From Chloroflexota bacterium (GTDB lineage: Bacteria; Chloroflexota; Anaerolineae; Promineifilales; Promineifilaceae), in assembly GCA_020353135.1 (NCBI GenBank), contig CP070688.1, forward strand, positions 3,782,873 through 3,803,627: a stretch of DNA of 20,755 nt, given 5' to 3'. Positions 1-8,600 of this stretch are shown here, in pieces; positions within the stretch are counted from its first letter, which is position 1, and each line of letters opens with the position of its first letter. Below the pieces are notes generated by a model. It was not told where the DNA came from, searched no databases, and saw nothing but the letters and a program-made list of their open reading frames with translations. Both the position numbers and the translations under genes were made by a program.

Positions 1-1980
1 ACTCTGGACGACTTGATGCAGTTCGTCAAAGGGCCCGATTTCCCAACCGGCGGGCTGATCCTGGGCCCTGAGGGGATTCGTAACGCTTACGCCACCGGTC
101 GCGGCCGGGTCGTGATGCGCGCCGTGGCGGATATCGAGGAGATGCCCGGCCGCAGCGACCGGCATCGCATCAATATCACCGAAATCCCGTTCCAGGTCAA
201 CAAGTCGACCCTTATCGAGCGCATCGCCGAATTGGTCAATCAGGGCAAAATCACCGATATATCCGATGTGCGCGATGAATCAGACCGGCGGGGCATCTCG
301 GTCATCGTCGAACTGAAACGCGGCACCCAGCCCAGGAAAGTGCTCAACCAGCTATACAAACACACCCAACTTCAACAAACGTTCGGCGTGCAAATGCTGG
401 CCCTGGTAGACCGGGAACCGCGGCTTCTATCCCTCAAACGGGCTCTGCAGATTTACATCGACCACCGCGTAGAGGTCATAACAAGACGCACCCAATTTGA
501 GCTCAATAAGGCCCTGCACCGGCAGCACATCCTGGAAGGACTGCTCATCGCCCTGGCCAATTTGGACGAGGTAATCGAGACGATTCGCGCCTCGGCCGAC
601 GCCGACGTGGCCCGCGAACAACTCATGAGTCGCTTCGGGCTGACGGAAATCCAGGCAACGGCGATCCTCGACATGCAGCTTCGCCGGCTTGCCGCTCTGG
701 AGAGACAAAAGCTCGAGGATGAATATCGCGAAATCAGCGAGCATGTGGACTATTTGCGTGGAGTGCTGGCCGACAAGAATAAGATCCTGGCTTTGATCAA
801 GGAAGACGTTCTGGAGTTGAAAGAGCGCTACGGCGACGACCGCCGGACGCAAATCGCCCTGGGCATCACGGCCGACTTGAACATGGAAGATCTGATCAAG
901 GACGAGGACGTTCTGATCTCCATCACTCGCAAAGGTTATGTCAAGCGCACGCCGGTCGCCGCTTACCGCAAACAGGGCCGGGGCGGCCGGGGCCTTATTG
1001 GCATGAGCACCCGCGACGAAGACGAGCTTCAGCATCTTTTCGCCGCCGGCACGCACAACCATATTCTATTCTTTTCCGATCGCGGCAAGGTTTATTCGGA
1101 ACGAGCCTATGAAATCCCGGAACTGGACCGAACGGCTAAGGGCGCCTCGCTGATGACTATCCTGCCCCTGATGCCGGATGAGAAAATCACCGTTGCCCTG
1201 GCGGTGCGCAGCTTTGACGAGGCTGAATACCTGACCATGATCACCCATAAGGGTCGAATCAAGCGCGTGCGAGTCGCCGAATTTGAACATGTGCGGGCCA
1301 GTGGCTTGATAGCCATTAACCTGGATGACGACGACGCCCTTGGCTGGGTTACGCTGACGGTGGGCGATCAAGATTTGATCGTCGTCAGCGAACAGGGCCA
1401 GGCCATTCGCTTCAGTGAAGAGCAGGTACGAGCCATGGGCCGGGCCGCGGCTGGCGTGATGGCCATGCGCCTGGACGAGGGCGACGTCTTGACCGGGGCC
1501 GATGTGGTATCCGAAGAGAGCGACCTCTTGCTCATCACGGAGAAGGGCTATGGAAAACGCACGCCTTTGTCCGCCTTTCGACGCCAAAGCCGCTATGGCA
1601 AGGGTGTACGAGCAATGCTGCTGGGCGACTTGACTAGCAAGATCGTCAGCGCCCGGGTAGTAACCGAGGGTGACGAAGTAACCTGCATCTCTAACTCAGG
1701 CATCATCTTGCGCACCTCGGTCGGAACGATTTCGCGACAGGGTCGATTCTCGCGTGGCGTCAGCGTGATGGATATGAAGGATGGCGACGACGTCGTGTCG
1801 GTCGCCATCGTCCGTGAGGGCCATCTGTCCGGGGTCGAAGATGAAGGAGAGGCGGTGGCCGAGGATGCCGCGACGGAAAACACGGCCGCTGAAGATGGCG
1901 AAGAGCCGGAAGAGAACCTCGAACATGACCCGAGCCAAGTAACAACCAACGACGCTGCGGCGGCGTCGAATGGGGATTAA
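1..1980 (+). CDS. gyrA: DNA gyrase subunit A, 5' end outside window
   Basis: This is the C-terminal part of the ATP-dependent type II topoisomerase subunit that cuts and wraps DNA. The frame is open from base 1, so the gene begins upstream. About 170-200 residues are missing, including the winged-helix region with the catalytic tyrosine. The fragment opens with the conserved KGPDFPTGG segment, followed by the tower and coiled-coil. A six-bladed pinwheel domain comes next at roughly 904-1830; its blades are recognisable by recurring pairs such as ITRKGYVKRTP, FSDRGKVYSE and ITEKGYGKRTP. A GyrA-box (QGRGGRG, bases 973-993; usual form QRRGGRG) marks it as gyrase rather than topoisomerase IV. After the last blade comes an acidic tail rich in Glu, Asp and Ala (about 1834-1977), probably disordered. 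In other gyrases such tails tune DNA wrapping. The next gene begins within 20 bases, suggesting cotranscription. Confidence 0.96.
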   Translation, partial: TLDDLMQFVKGPDFPTGGLILGPEGIRNAYATGRGRVVMRAVADIEEMPGRSDRHRINITEIPFQVNKSTLIERIAELVNQGKITDISDVRDESDRRGISVIVELKRGTQPRKVLNQLYKHTQLQQTFGVQMLALVDREPRLLSLKRALQIYIDHRVEVITRRTQFELNKALHRQHILEGLLIALANLDEVIETIRASADADVAREQLMSRFGLTEIQATAILDMQLRRLAALERQKLEDEYREISEHVDYLRGVLADKNKILALIKEDVLELKERYGDDRRTQIALGITADLNMEDLIKDEDVLISITRKGYVKRTPVAAYRKQGRGGRGLIGMSTRDEDELQHLFAAGTHNHILFFSDRGKVYSERAYEIPELDRTAKGASLMTILPLMPDEKITVALAVRSFDEAEYLTMITHKGRIKRVRVAEFEHVRASGLIAINLDDDDALGWVTLTVGDQDLIVVSEQGQAIRFSEEQVRAMGRAAAGVMAMRLDEGDVLTGADVVSEESDLLLITEKGYGKRTPLSAFRRQSRYGKGVRAMLLGDLTSKIVSARVVTEGDEVTCISNSGIILRTSVGTISRQGRFSRGVSVMDMKDGDDVVSVAIVREGHLSGVEDEGEAVAEDAATENTAAEDGEEPEENLEHDPSQVTTNDAAAASNGD

Positions 1981-1998
1981 CTCCAGGTGACAGAAGCA

Positions 1999-3843
1999 AT
2001 GAATACAGCTAACAAACCCACGTCGGAAGCTCTACCCCATTGGAACCTGAGCAATGTCTATACCGGTCTGGAAGAAGCGGACTTCGTCGGAGCCATGCAG
2101 GATTTGAGAGCCGGTCTAAACAAGTTGGACGACCTTCTAGCCACGCGAGATATCGGCAGGGGAGGCGCGATCCCGGCCGATGCAGCCGAGCTAGCTGCCG
2201 TGCTGGCCGATTATCTCCATCAGATGAATGCTCTGCTGCGGCGCTATTATACGCTGGAGGTCTATGTCTACAGCTTCGTTTGTACTGACAGTTTCAATAC
2301 GACGGCAAAACGCATCGAGTCGGAACTTGAGTTGCTGGGTGTTCGGCTACGCCGCCAGGAAGTGCTGTTTCGAGGCTGGATAGGGACCATCGACGAGACG
2401 GCCGGTCTCCTGGATGCGGCCGCGCTCCACTCGGCGGTCGTGAAGGAACACGCATTCTACTTGCGCGAAACGGCCGAGCAGAGCAAGTACTTGATGCCGG
2501 CCGGCGAAGAGACATTGGCGGCCGAACTGGCCACCAGTGGCGCCAACGCCTGGGCCAGGTTGCAGGGCGTGATTACATCGCAAGTCCAGGCGCCTTTCGA
2601 GCGGGATGGCCAGGTTCAGGAACTGCCAATTACCGTCATTCAGAACTTCTACCATGACCCGGACGAATCGGTGCGGCGACAGGCCTACGAATCCGAGTTA
2701 GCTGCCTGGGTAAGCGCGCGTGAGCCCTTGGCCGCTTGCCTCAACGGCGTCAAGGGGTCGGTCGTTACCCTGGATGCTCGCCGCGGCCGCCAGGATGCTC
2801 TGCACAGGACCCTGGATCAGGCCAGGATGGATCGCGAAACGCTTGAGGCCATGTTGGGCGCCATGCGCGAATCGTTCCCCGCGTTCCGCCGCTACTGGCA
2901 AAACAAGGCCCGGCGGCTGGGCAAGGAGAAGCTGGCCTGGTGGGACATCCAGGCGCCGGTCGGCCGGCAAGAGCAACACTATAGCTACGCCGAAGCCAGA
3001 TCGTTCATCTTGCGGCAATTCGCGACCTTCTCCGGCAGGCTAGTCGACCTCAGCAAACGGGCCTTCGACGAGAACTGGATAGACGCCGAGCCTCGACACG
3101 GCAAGGTCGGCGGCGCTTTTTGCATGTCCGTCCCCAGCGTGAAAGAGTCGCGCATTCTCTGCAACTTCGACGGTTCTCTTGAGCAGTTGACGACCATCGC
3201 CCACGAACTAGGTCACGCCTACCACAACGAGTGCCTTGCCGGCCGCAGCCCGCTTGGCCGGCGCACCCCGATGACGTTGGCCGAGACAGCTTCCATCTTC
3301 AACCAGACCATCATCACCGACGCCACCCTATCCCAAGCTAAAGACAGCCAGGAGGAACTGGCTATTCTGGAGTCGTTCCTGGCCGATGCCGCCCAGGTGA
3401 TTGTAGATATCTTTTCCCGCTATCTCTTTGAAACCGAAGTCTTCCGCCGGCGCGCCGAAGCCGAGCTCTCGGCCAACGATTATTGCGAGATCATGACCCG
3501 TTGCCAGCGCGAAACCTACGGCGATGGCCTTGACGGAAACTATCTACATCCCTACATGTGGGCCTGGAAGCCACACTACTACGGTCCCGACTTCTCCTTC
3601 TATAACTTCCCCTATGCTTTTGGCCTCTTATTTGGCCTCGGGCTCTATGGCATCTACCAGGGAGCCGGCCGTCAGGGCCAACAAGAGTTCCTGGCCCAAT
3701 ACGATAGTCTATTGGCCAGTACAGGCGAGGCTACGCCGGATGATTTAGCCCGCCGCTTCGGCATTGACCTGCGCCAGCCGGCGTTCTGGCAAGCCGGACT
3801 GAAGGTGATTGAAGATCGCATCGATCGATACATAGCCTTGTAG
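1999..3843 (+). CDS. pepF: M3-family oligoendopeptidase (PepF-like zinc metallopeptidase)
   Basis: This is a cytoplasmic zinc peptidase expected to degrade short oligopeptides. With the start chosen here it has 614 residues, normal for the PepF branch of family M3. The N-terminus (LPHWNLSNVYTGLEEADF) is typical of that branch. The zinc site is HELGH at residues 402-406, and the downstream ligand Glu lies in LAETASIFNQT (about residue 429). A conserved Tyr/His-rich segment (HPYMWAWKPHYYGPDFSFYNFPYAFG) near the C-terminus forms the substrate pocket in the family. No signal peptide is present. I prefer the ATG at 1999 because AGGTGA at 1985-1990 sits 8 bases before it. A GTG at 1987 in the same frame would add four residues but overlaps that ribosome site. 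The gene lies 18 bases after gyrA and probably shares its transcript. No clear terminator follows. Confidence 0.93.
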   Translation: MNTANKPTSEALPHWNLSNVYTGLEEADFVGAMQDLRAGLNKLDDLLATRDIGRGGAIPADAAELAAVLADYLHQMNALLRRYYTLEVYVYSFVCTDSFNTTAKRIESELELLGVRLRRQEVLFRGWIGTIDETAGLLDAAALHSAVVKEHAFYLRETAEQSKYLMPAGEETLAAELATSGANAWARLQGVITSQVQAPFERDGQVQELPITVIQNFYHDPDESVRRQAYESELAAWVSAREPLAACLNGVKGSVVTLDARRGRQDALHRTLDQARMDRETLEAMLGAMRESFPAFRRYWQNKARRLGKEKLAWWDIQAPVGRQEQHYSYAEARSFILRQFATFSGRLVDLSKRAFDENWIDAEPRHGKVGGAFCMSVPSVKESRILCNFDGSLEQLTTIAHELGHAYHNECLAGRSPLGRRTPMTLAETASIFNQTIITDATLSQAKDSQEELAILESFLADAAQVIVDIFSRYLFETEVFRRRAEAELSANDYCEIMTRCQRETYGDGLDGNYLHPYMWAWKPHYYGPDFSFYNFPYAFGLLFGLGLYGIYQGAGRQGQQEFLAQYDSLLASTGEATPDDLARRFGIDLRQPAFWQAGLKVIEDRIDRYIAL

Positions 3844-3963
3844 GCTGGTCCTGCAGGCTGGCCTTACGATCACTTGTCCGGCGCCATTGGAGGATCGGCC
3901 GGCGCTAAATCCGATACCGTGCCGTCGCATGTTGTCGATTGATCTGCGGTCATTGGTTGAATC

Positions 3964-3983
3964 TGATAGCGTTTTCGCTATCA
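3964..3983. repeat. Perfect 8-bp inverted repeat, candidate operator
   Basis: The arms TGATAGCG and CGCTATCA flank a TTTT spacer, giving a 20-base two-fold symmetric site. The half-sites TGATA/TATCA reappear as the palindrome TGATATCA (4143-4150), which overlaps the -10 box of the XRE promoter. The arm plus loop (TAGCGTTT) also recurs at 4134-4141. This fits binding by a dimeric HTH protein, most simply the adjacent XRE regulator. Assigning that protein is an inference. Confidence 0.5.
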
Positions 3984-4117
3984 TCTACCGCTCAAGATTG
4001 CCGGCAGCTCGACCTTAAGTCCAATGGAACCCAATCACCTCATCGCTCTTCCGGATCGTCGTAGCCGGTATGGCCGCGCAGTTAGCACAACGCAAGTTGC
4101 TGCGCTATTGCTCCCCA

Positions 4118-4146
4118 TTGACACTCAAGTTGGTAGCGTTTATGAT
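4118..4146 (+). promoter_or_regulatory. Sigma-70-type promoter of the XRE gene
   Basis: TTGACA (4118-4123) is a perfect -35 box. It is followed by exactly 17 bases and TATGAT (4141-4146), one mismatch from the consensus -10. Initiation would fall near 4153, leaving a leader of only about 14 bases that still contains the GGAGG ribosome site (4157-4161). The palindrome TGATATCA covers the -10, so a bound regulator would be expected to repress. Confidence 0.75.
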
Positions 4147-4166
4147 ATCACGCAACGGAGGCTATC

Positions 4167-4493
4167 ATGATCGTCAACCACCTTCCACAACTAATGAAGC
4201 AGCGGCAGGTCTCGATCCGCCAACTCTCCAGGGCAACGGGTATCACATATACTACCATCAGGGCGGTGTACCACGGCCAGCGGCGTAGTATCCAGCTGGA
4301 GGTGCTGGATGCCATCTGTGCAACGCTGCGGATTCAGCCAGGCGACATCTACAATCACGTACCGGCCGCCGGCGAGCCTGTCTCCCAGGCTATCAAGGTA
4401 TCATCCAGCCCTGCGCGGGAAGAAGCCAGGGCCAAGGAGGGGCGCCCTCGGTCGGGCAAAGGAGATGTGGAGGATGACTGGCGGAATTGGTAA
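4167..4493 (+). CDS. XRE/Cro-CI family transcriptional regulator
   Basis: This 108-residue protein has an N-terminal Cro/CI-type five-helix DNA-binding domain at about residues 1-66. The core MKQRQVSIRQLSRATGITYT is followed by RAVYHGQRRSIQLEVLDAICATLRIQPGDIY, which is the usual XRE pattern including the closing 'L-x-I-x-P-G-D-I' segment. The remaining 40 residues are basic, rich in Ala, Gly, Arg and Pro, and probably disordered. The ATG is supported by GGAGG at 4157-4161, 5 bases upstream. The gene has its own near-consensus promoter and is followed by a hairpin terminator, so it is a single-gene unit. Autorepression is likely because a palindrome overlaps the promoter. No toxin gene or phage gene lies next to it, so an antitoxin or phage-repressor role is not supported. 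The regulated genes are unknown. Confidence 0.9.
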   Translation: MIVNHLPQLMKQRQVSIRQLSRATGITYTTIRAVYHGQRRSIQLEVLDAICATLRIQPGDIYNHVPAAGEPVSQAIKVSSSPAREEARAKEGRPRSGKGDVEDDWRNW

Positions 4494-4498
4494 CAGAA

Positions 4499-4534
4499 GA
4501 CCGGCTCCTGCGAGCCGGTCAAAGTAGCGTTTCT
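4499..4534 (+). terminator. Hairpin terminator between XRE and DedA genes
   Basis: A perfect 9-bp stem (GACCGGCTC / GAGCCGGTC, loop CTGC, 4499-4520) begins 6 bases after the XRE stop codon. A T-rich stretch (TTTCTT, 4529-4534) follows after a short gap. In the leftward direction it follows the DedA stop and is trailed by TTCTGTT, so it may work in both directions. The T tracts are weak. Confidence 0.65.
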
Positions 4535-4570
4535 TCTGCCGGCCGGACTAGCTCCGGCGATGGGCTCCGT

Positions 4571-5182
4571 TCAATCAGCCTGTCGCGCCTGGCGCCTGGA
4601 TTTGACGACGAAGAAAAGCACGCCTGTCACTATAAGCAGACCCAATGCGCCCAAGGCATAGGACAAGCCGCCTTCGATCTGGGTCAGGGCATCGGTAGCA
4701 AAATAGCCGGCGAAGAGCAGCGGTATTGTCCACAGAATCTCGACCGCGAAGGAAAAGGGCAACCAACGTCTCATGGGCAGGCCCGCGCTGCCGGCCGCGA
4801 TGACCGCCGGAACTGAGAGCCCATTCGTCAATTTGGCCATCACGACGTAGCGGGCCGGGCGGGCATGAATGCCTTCGTGAACGCGCTGGGCAACTCTTTC
4901 ATAGGCGCCAAAGCGCCCGCCAACGCGATCAATATAGCCTGTGGCGCCAACCCGGTACCAAAAAACGTCGACAACGATTCGCGCCGCCAGGGCGACCAAG
5001 ATAATCAGGCCAAGGTTCATATAGCCGGCGGCCGCGACCGCGCCGCCAAGCAAGGCCGACACACGGCCCTGCAACATGATAAATCCGCCAACAAGCACAT
5101 AGTTCCAGGTGCCCAGGTCGGGCATCTGCCCTGCCTGAAAACCCTGCATTATTTCTTGAATGAATTCAATAAGAGCTTCCAT
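4571..5182 (-). CDS. DedA/VTT-family integral membrane protein, atypical
   Basis: This 203-residue polytopic membrane protein has at least four hydrophobic stretches: about residues 28-50, 54-72, 142-160 and 170-192. The order resembles DedA/VTT proteins, which are linked to lipid flippase and membrane-potential functions. The family's re-entrant segment is recognisable as YVVMAKLTNGLSVPAVIAAG followed by LPMRRWLPFSFAVEILW. Where canonical members have RF-x-P-x-x-R, this protein has KLTNGLS. The first conserved Arg is therefore Lys and the second is Ser, and the N-terminal Glu/Pro motif is also not apparent. The Asp of the first half (ARIVVDVFWYRVG) is kept. It may belong to a divergent subfamily. 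The ATG is preceded only by a weak GAACAGG ribosome site. The gene is transcribed leftward from the promoter at 5345-5373, with a leader of about 155 bases. Confidence 0.8.
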   Translation of the reverse strand: MEALIEFIQEIMQGFQAGQMPDLGTWNYVLVGGFIMLQGRVSALLGGAVAAAGYMNLGLIILVALAARIVVDVFWYRVGATGYIDRVGGRFGAYERVAQRVHEGIHARPARYVVMAKLTNGLSVPAVIAAGSAGLPMRRWLPFSFAVEILWTIPLLFAGYFATDALTQIEGGLSYALGALGLLIVTGVLFFVVKSRRQARQAD

Positions 5183-5344
5183 ACCTGTTCTTCGCCTACT
5201 CCGTTCGCCGATCTGGCTGGTAGTACCTTAGCCAGCTGGCAGCGTCGCACAACGCGGATCGTCCGCTGCATGCGGCGCCAGACACTTTATTCTCCTTCCT
5301 GCTGTCTCTTGTCAAAATCAACTTCCAGTCGATGGGGATGCAGA

Positions 5345-5373
5345 ATTGTAACCCAAACCCGATTTTCTGTCAT
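5345..5373 (-). promoter_or_regulatory. Leftward sigma-70-type promoter for the DedA gene
   Basis: On the minus strand, ATGACA (5373-5368) and TACAAT (5350-5345) are separated by exactly 17 bases. Each is one mismatch from consensus. Initiation near 5338 would give a leader of about 155 bases before the DedA start codon. Confidence 0.6.
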
Positions 5374-5498
5374 TATTCTCCTGAATGGCAGGGTACAAAT
5401 TTCTCAATCGGCTAAATCTCAGTCTGGTCCACTGGGCTCGGCTCCGGTAGATTGCTTCTTTGGCCCACATCCCATTAGATGCCTCAAGGCGCCAAAGG

Positions 5499-5527
5499 TT
5501 ACAAAATAGCTTGACTGCTGCTATAAT
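5499..5527 (+). promoter_or_regulatory. Rightward promoter with extended -10 for the cyclase gene
   Basis: TATAAT (5522-5527) is a perfect -10 box and carries the extended element TGC directly upstream (5519-5521). TTACAA (5499-5504) lies 17 bases before it as the -35. Initiation is expected at about 5533-5534, leaving a leader of about 130 bases before the TTG start codon. Confidence 0.7.
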
Positions 5528-5622
5528 GCCAAATGAAGATCAGTGCAGAACTGTAGCTTAAAGGATTCGGAGTCTCTTTACTCGACCGCCCCCGCGACAA
5601 TCGGCGGCCGGTAGCGGGATCG

Positions 5623-5670
5623 ATGTTCAGTCAATCACCCAATCAAACGGCGCGTACGAACTTTGCATAA
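5623..5670 (+). other. Possible upstream open frame overlapping the cyclase start
   Basis: An ATG at 5623 opens 15 codons (MFSQSPNQTARTNFA) ending in TAA at 5668-5670. It therefore overlaps the TTG start of the cyclase at 5663 by 8 bases. The cyclase start has no ribosome site of its own, so re-initiation from this frame is possible. The uORF's own ribosome site (CGGGA near 5615-5619) is weak and close. It could be chance. Confidence 0.3.
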
Positions 5671-8600
5671 TCTCGTACCACAATTCATCCTCGATAATTA
5701 TCGCCAGGACGTCCGGCGCGGCCGGTTCTTTGCCGTCTGCCAGTTCGTGGACATCTCTGGTTTCAGCGAAATCACCGACGACCTTATGAAACACGGGCCT
5801 TACGGGGCCGAGATCCTGACCAGCTTGATTCGTAACATTTTCAATCCCTTACTGCGCAGCGTTTACGACTATGGCGGCTTTGCCGCCACCCTGGCCGGCG
5901 ATGCCTTCACAGCCGTTTTTCCGGCCGAGAGCGAGTCTGAGGATGGGCAGCTTAATGCCGCTCGCCGGGCAATTGTCGCCGCCTGGCATCTTCAGCAACG
6001 CATGGATGACATTGGTCATCAGGTGACGCCCTACGGCAATTTTCGCGTCTCGGTCAAGGTGGGCGTGGCCTGCGGAGACGTGAATTGGGGCATTGTGACG
6101 TCGGAGGATGAGCGGCGGGCAAGCTACTACTTCCAAGGTCAGGCCATTGAGGACAGCGCTGAAGCCGAACATGCGGCCGATGCCGGCGACATAATAATTA
6201 GCGCCAAGCTGCAGGACCTCGTAGGCTCAATGGTAGACGTCGAGGCGCCGCTTGGCCAGCCCGGCGCCTACCAGCGCCTGTTGGCCGTAAACGCCAGCGC
6301 GCCGTTGGTTGAACCGGCCGGTCCGCGAACGGCCGACCTCGAGGTCATGACCCGGTTCTTTCCGCCTTCGGTAGTAAATCAGGAGCATAGCGGAGAATTC
6401 CGCCAGGTCTTGAACCTCTTCATCAGCCTGCCCACGGTACGAACCGAGGATCAGCTGGCCATATTCATGCGCTCGATGTTCACTCTGCAAGACCGCTATG
6501 GCGGCCTACTTAACCGGTTGGATTTCGGCGACAAGGGCTCCAATTTGCTACTGTTTTGGGGCGCCCCGGTCGCTCACGAAAATGACGTAGCCCGAATTCT
6601 CAATTTTGTACTCGACCTGCAAACCAATACCAGTATCCCCATAAACGCCGGCATCACTTATCGCCTGGCCCATGCTGGCTTTGTCGGATCCGCCCAACGC
6701 GAAGAATACACTTGTTATGGTCGGGGAGTAAATCTGGCAGCACGTTTCATGACCGAGGCGCCGCGCGGTGAGATTTGGCTGGACGAACGGGTCGCCCAAC
6801 ATGCGGAGCGACAATTCGAAGTTGAATACGAAGGCGAAATGTCTTTCAAGGGCTTCGCCGAGAAACAGAAGGTCTACGCTCTCTTTGAAGTCAAGGAAGA
6901 TGATGAAGCATTCTACGAGGGGCCAATGGTCGGCCGCCAGGCCGAGCTAGCTGCCATGGCTGACTTCGTCGCCCCTCTATGGCGCCAGCAACCGGCCGGA
7001 GCAATGATCGTCTGGGGCGAAGCGGGCATGGGCAAGAGTCGCCTGGTACACGAATTTCGTTACTCCGACGCCTTTGGCGAAGCGGATATACTATGGGCCG
7101 TTTGTCAAAGTGACGAAATCTTGCGCGAGTCGCTGAACCCTTTCCGCTACTGGTTGCTACGATATTTCGGTCAATCGGATGCCCAGTCGGAGGCGCGCAA
7201 CAAGCGAAACTTCAACCGCAAGCTGGATGGGCTCATCTCGAGAACTTCTCGCCAACGGTTGGCGGCCGAGTTAGACCGGACGCGATCCTTCGTGGGCGCG
7301 ATGATAGGCCTATATTGGCCAGATTCTCTCTATGCCGGCCTGGATGCTCAAGGACGCTATGAAAACACCCTGGTCGGTCTGATGACTCTCATGCAGGCCG
7401 AGAGTCAACGCCAACCAGTGATCGTCCATATTGAGGACAATCAGTGGATCGACGAAGCGTCGCGCGAGTTCATGGTCCGCCTGGCCGATTCGCTTGGGCT
7501 CGACGGCCATGAACCATATCCTATCGCTATCATCGCCACCTCGCGCCATGAGGGACCAGGCTGCCCATTGGCCGAAGCCGACCAGTGCCTGGAAATTGAC
7601 CTAACCCAATTGTCGCCCGAATCACTGGCCGAACTGGCCCAGGATTTGCTGAACGGTCAGGTTTCGGATTCGTTGCTGGGTCTGATAGTCGCCCGCGCCG
7701 AGGGCAACCCGTTCTTTGCCGAGCAGGTGTTGCGTTACCTGCGAGAGAGCGACTCGCTGGAAGTTGGACCAGATGGTTGGCAACTGAAGAAGGAGGGTCG
7801 CACGCCACTGCCGGCCGATGTACGCAGCGTGCTCATCGCCCGCCTGGATCGACTGGCCCAGGAAGTAAGAGATTTAGTACAGACCGCGGCCGTGATCGGG
7901 CGCGAGTTCGAGGTTCTGCTGCTGGCCCGCATGTTACATGACGACAATTCGGTCATAGAAAGAGTAGGCGCGGCCGAGTCCGCCGCGATATGGTCACAGC
8001 TCAGCCAGATGCGCTACCTTTTCAAGCATACTTTGCTGCGGGACACCGCTTATCACATGCAAGTCCGGGCCCGGCTTCAAGCTCTGCACCAGCTGGCCGC
8101 CAAGGCCATCGAGACCTTATACGCTGACGATTTGCGCCCTCACTACGCCGAATTGGCTTACCACAGTGAGCGGGCCGGATCGAACGCAGAAGCGGCCGAC
8201 TGGTATCTGTTGGCCGCCGAGCAGGCGAAGAGCCGGGGCACCCTAATCGACGCACGCAGCTACCTAGCTAGCGCACTAACCCTCATCCCGGCTGAACAAA
8301 CTGCCAAGCGATGGCAAGCCATCGTCCAGCGAATCGAAGTGTTGGGCTTTCTTGGCGAAACGGAAGCCAGCCAGGAAGAAATCGACGCTGCACTGACCTT
8401 AGCCCAAGAAGTGGGCGATGACAACTTGATCGCCCACGCATACCTGCAAAAGGGCTCGCTGGCCCACATGCTCGGCAATGATCAAGCAGCCCTGGCCGAG
8501 TTTGAGGCCGGCCTGGCAGCCAGCAGGCGCGGTGACGCCAGACGCTTCGAAGCTTTAATCCTGGGCATGAAGACCATTACCATGGCCCGCATGGGCCAGA

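Larger units (their letters stand above)
3844..4166. other. Intergenic region between peptidase and XRE regulator
   Basis: This 323-base gap has no credible gene; the short frames in it lack ribosome sites and family resemblance. It holds a weak CCGGC/GCCGG hairpin (3878-3902) without a T tract, a perfect 8-bp inverted repeat (3964-3983), and a strong promoter just before the XRE gene (4118-4146). Confidence 0.7.
5183..5662. other. Divergent intergenic control region, DedA / cyclase
   Basis: This 480-base gap serves two genes that point away from each other. It contains a leftward promoter (5345-5373) and a rightward promoter (5499-5527). Small hairpins lie in the leftward leader: CTGGCT/AGCCAG at 5213-5235 and GCGGA/TCCGC at 5254-5266. 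Short open frames precede the cyclase start. Nothing recognisable was found between 5374 and 5498. Confidence 0.7.

Noticed and set aside
427..1587. Two long leftward open frames (427-1062 and 1066-1587) inside gyrA
   Set aside because: They are antisense to highly conserved gyrase sequence, resemble no family and have no promoter. Long antisense frames are expected from this codon bias.
4020..4530. XRE gene as part of a toxin-antitoxin pair or prophage
   Set aside because: No partner toxin, integrase or phage gene is adjacent; the gene has its own promoter and terminator.
4487..4816. Rightward 109-codon frame after the XRE gene
   Set aside because: It crosses the terminator hairpin and the antisense of the DedA-like gene, with no ribosome site or domain.
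4865..5509. Rightward 214-codon frame
   Set aside because: It is antisense to the DedA-like gene, with no hydrophobic or family pattern and no ribosome site; the leftward frame shows clear membrane segments.
6365..6890. Second cyclase domain as an independent active site
   Set aside because: It lacks the first metal-binding Asp (NLFISLPTVR in place of the usual F-x-D-I-x-G-F), so it can only complement domain 1.
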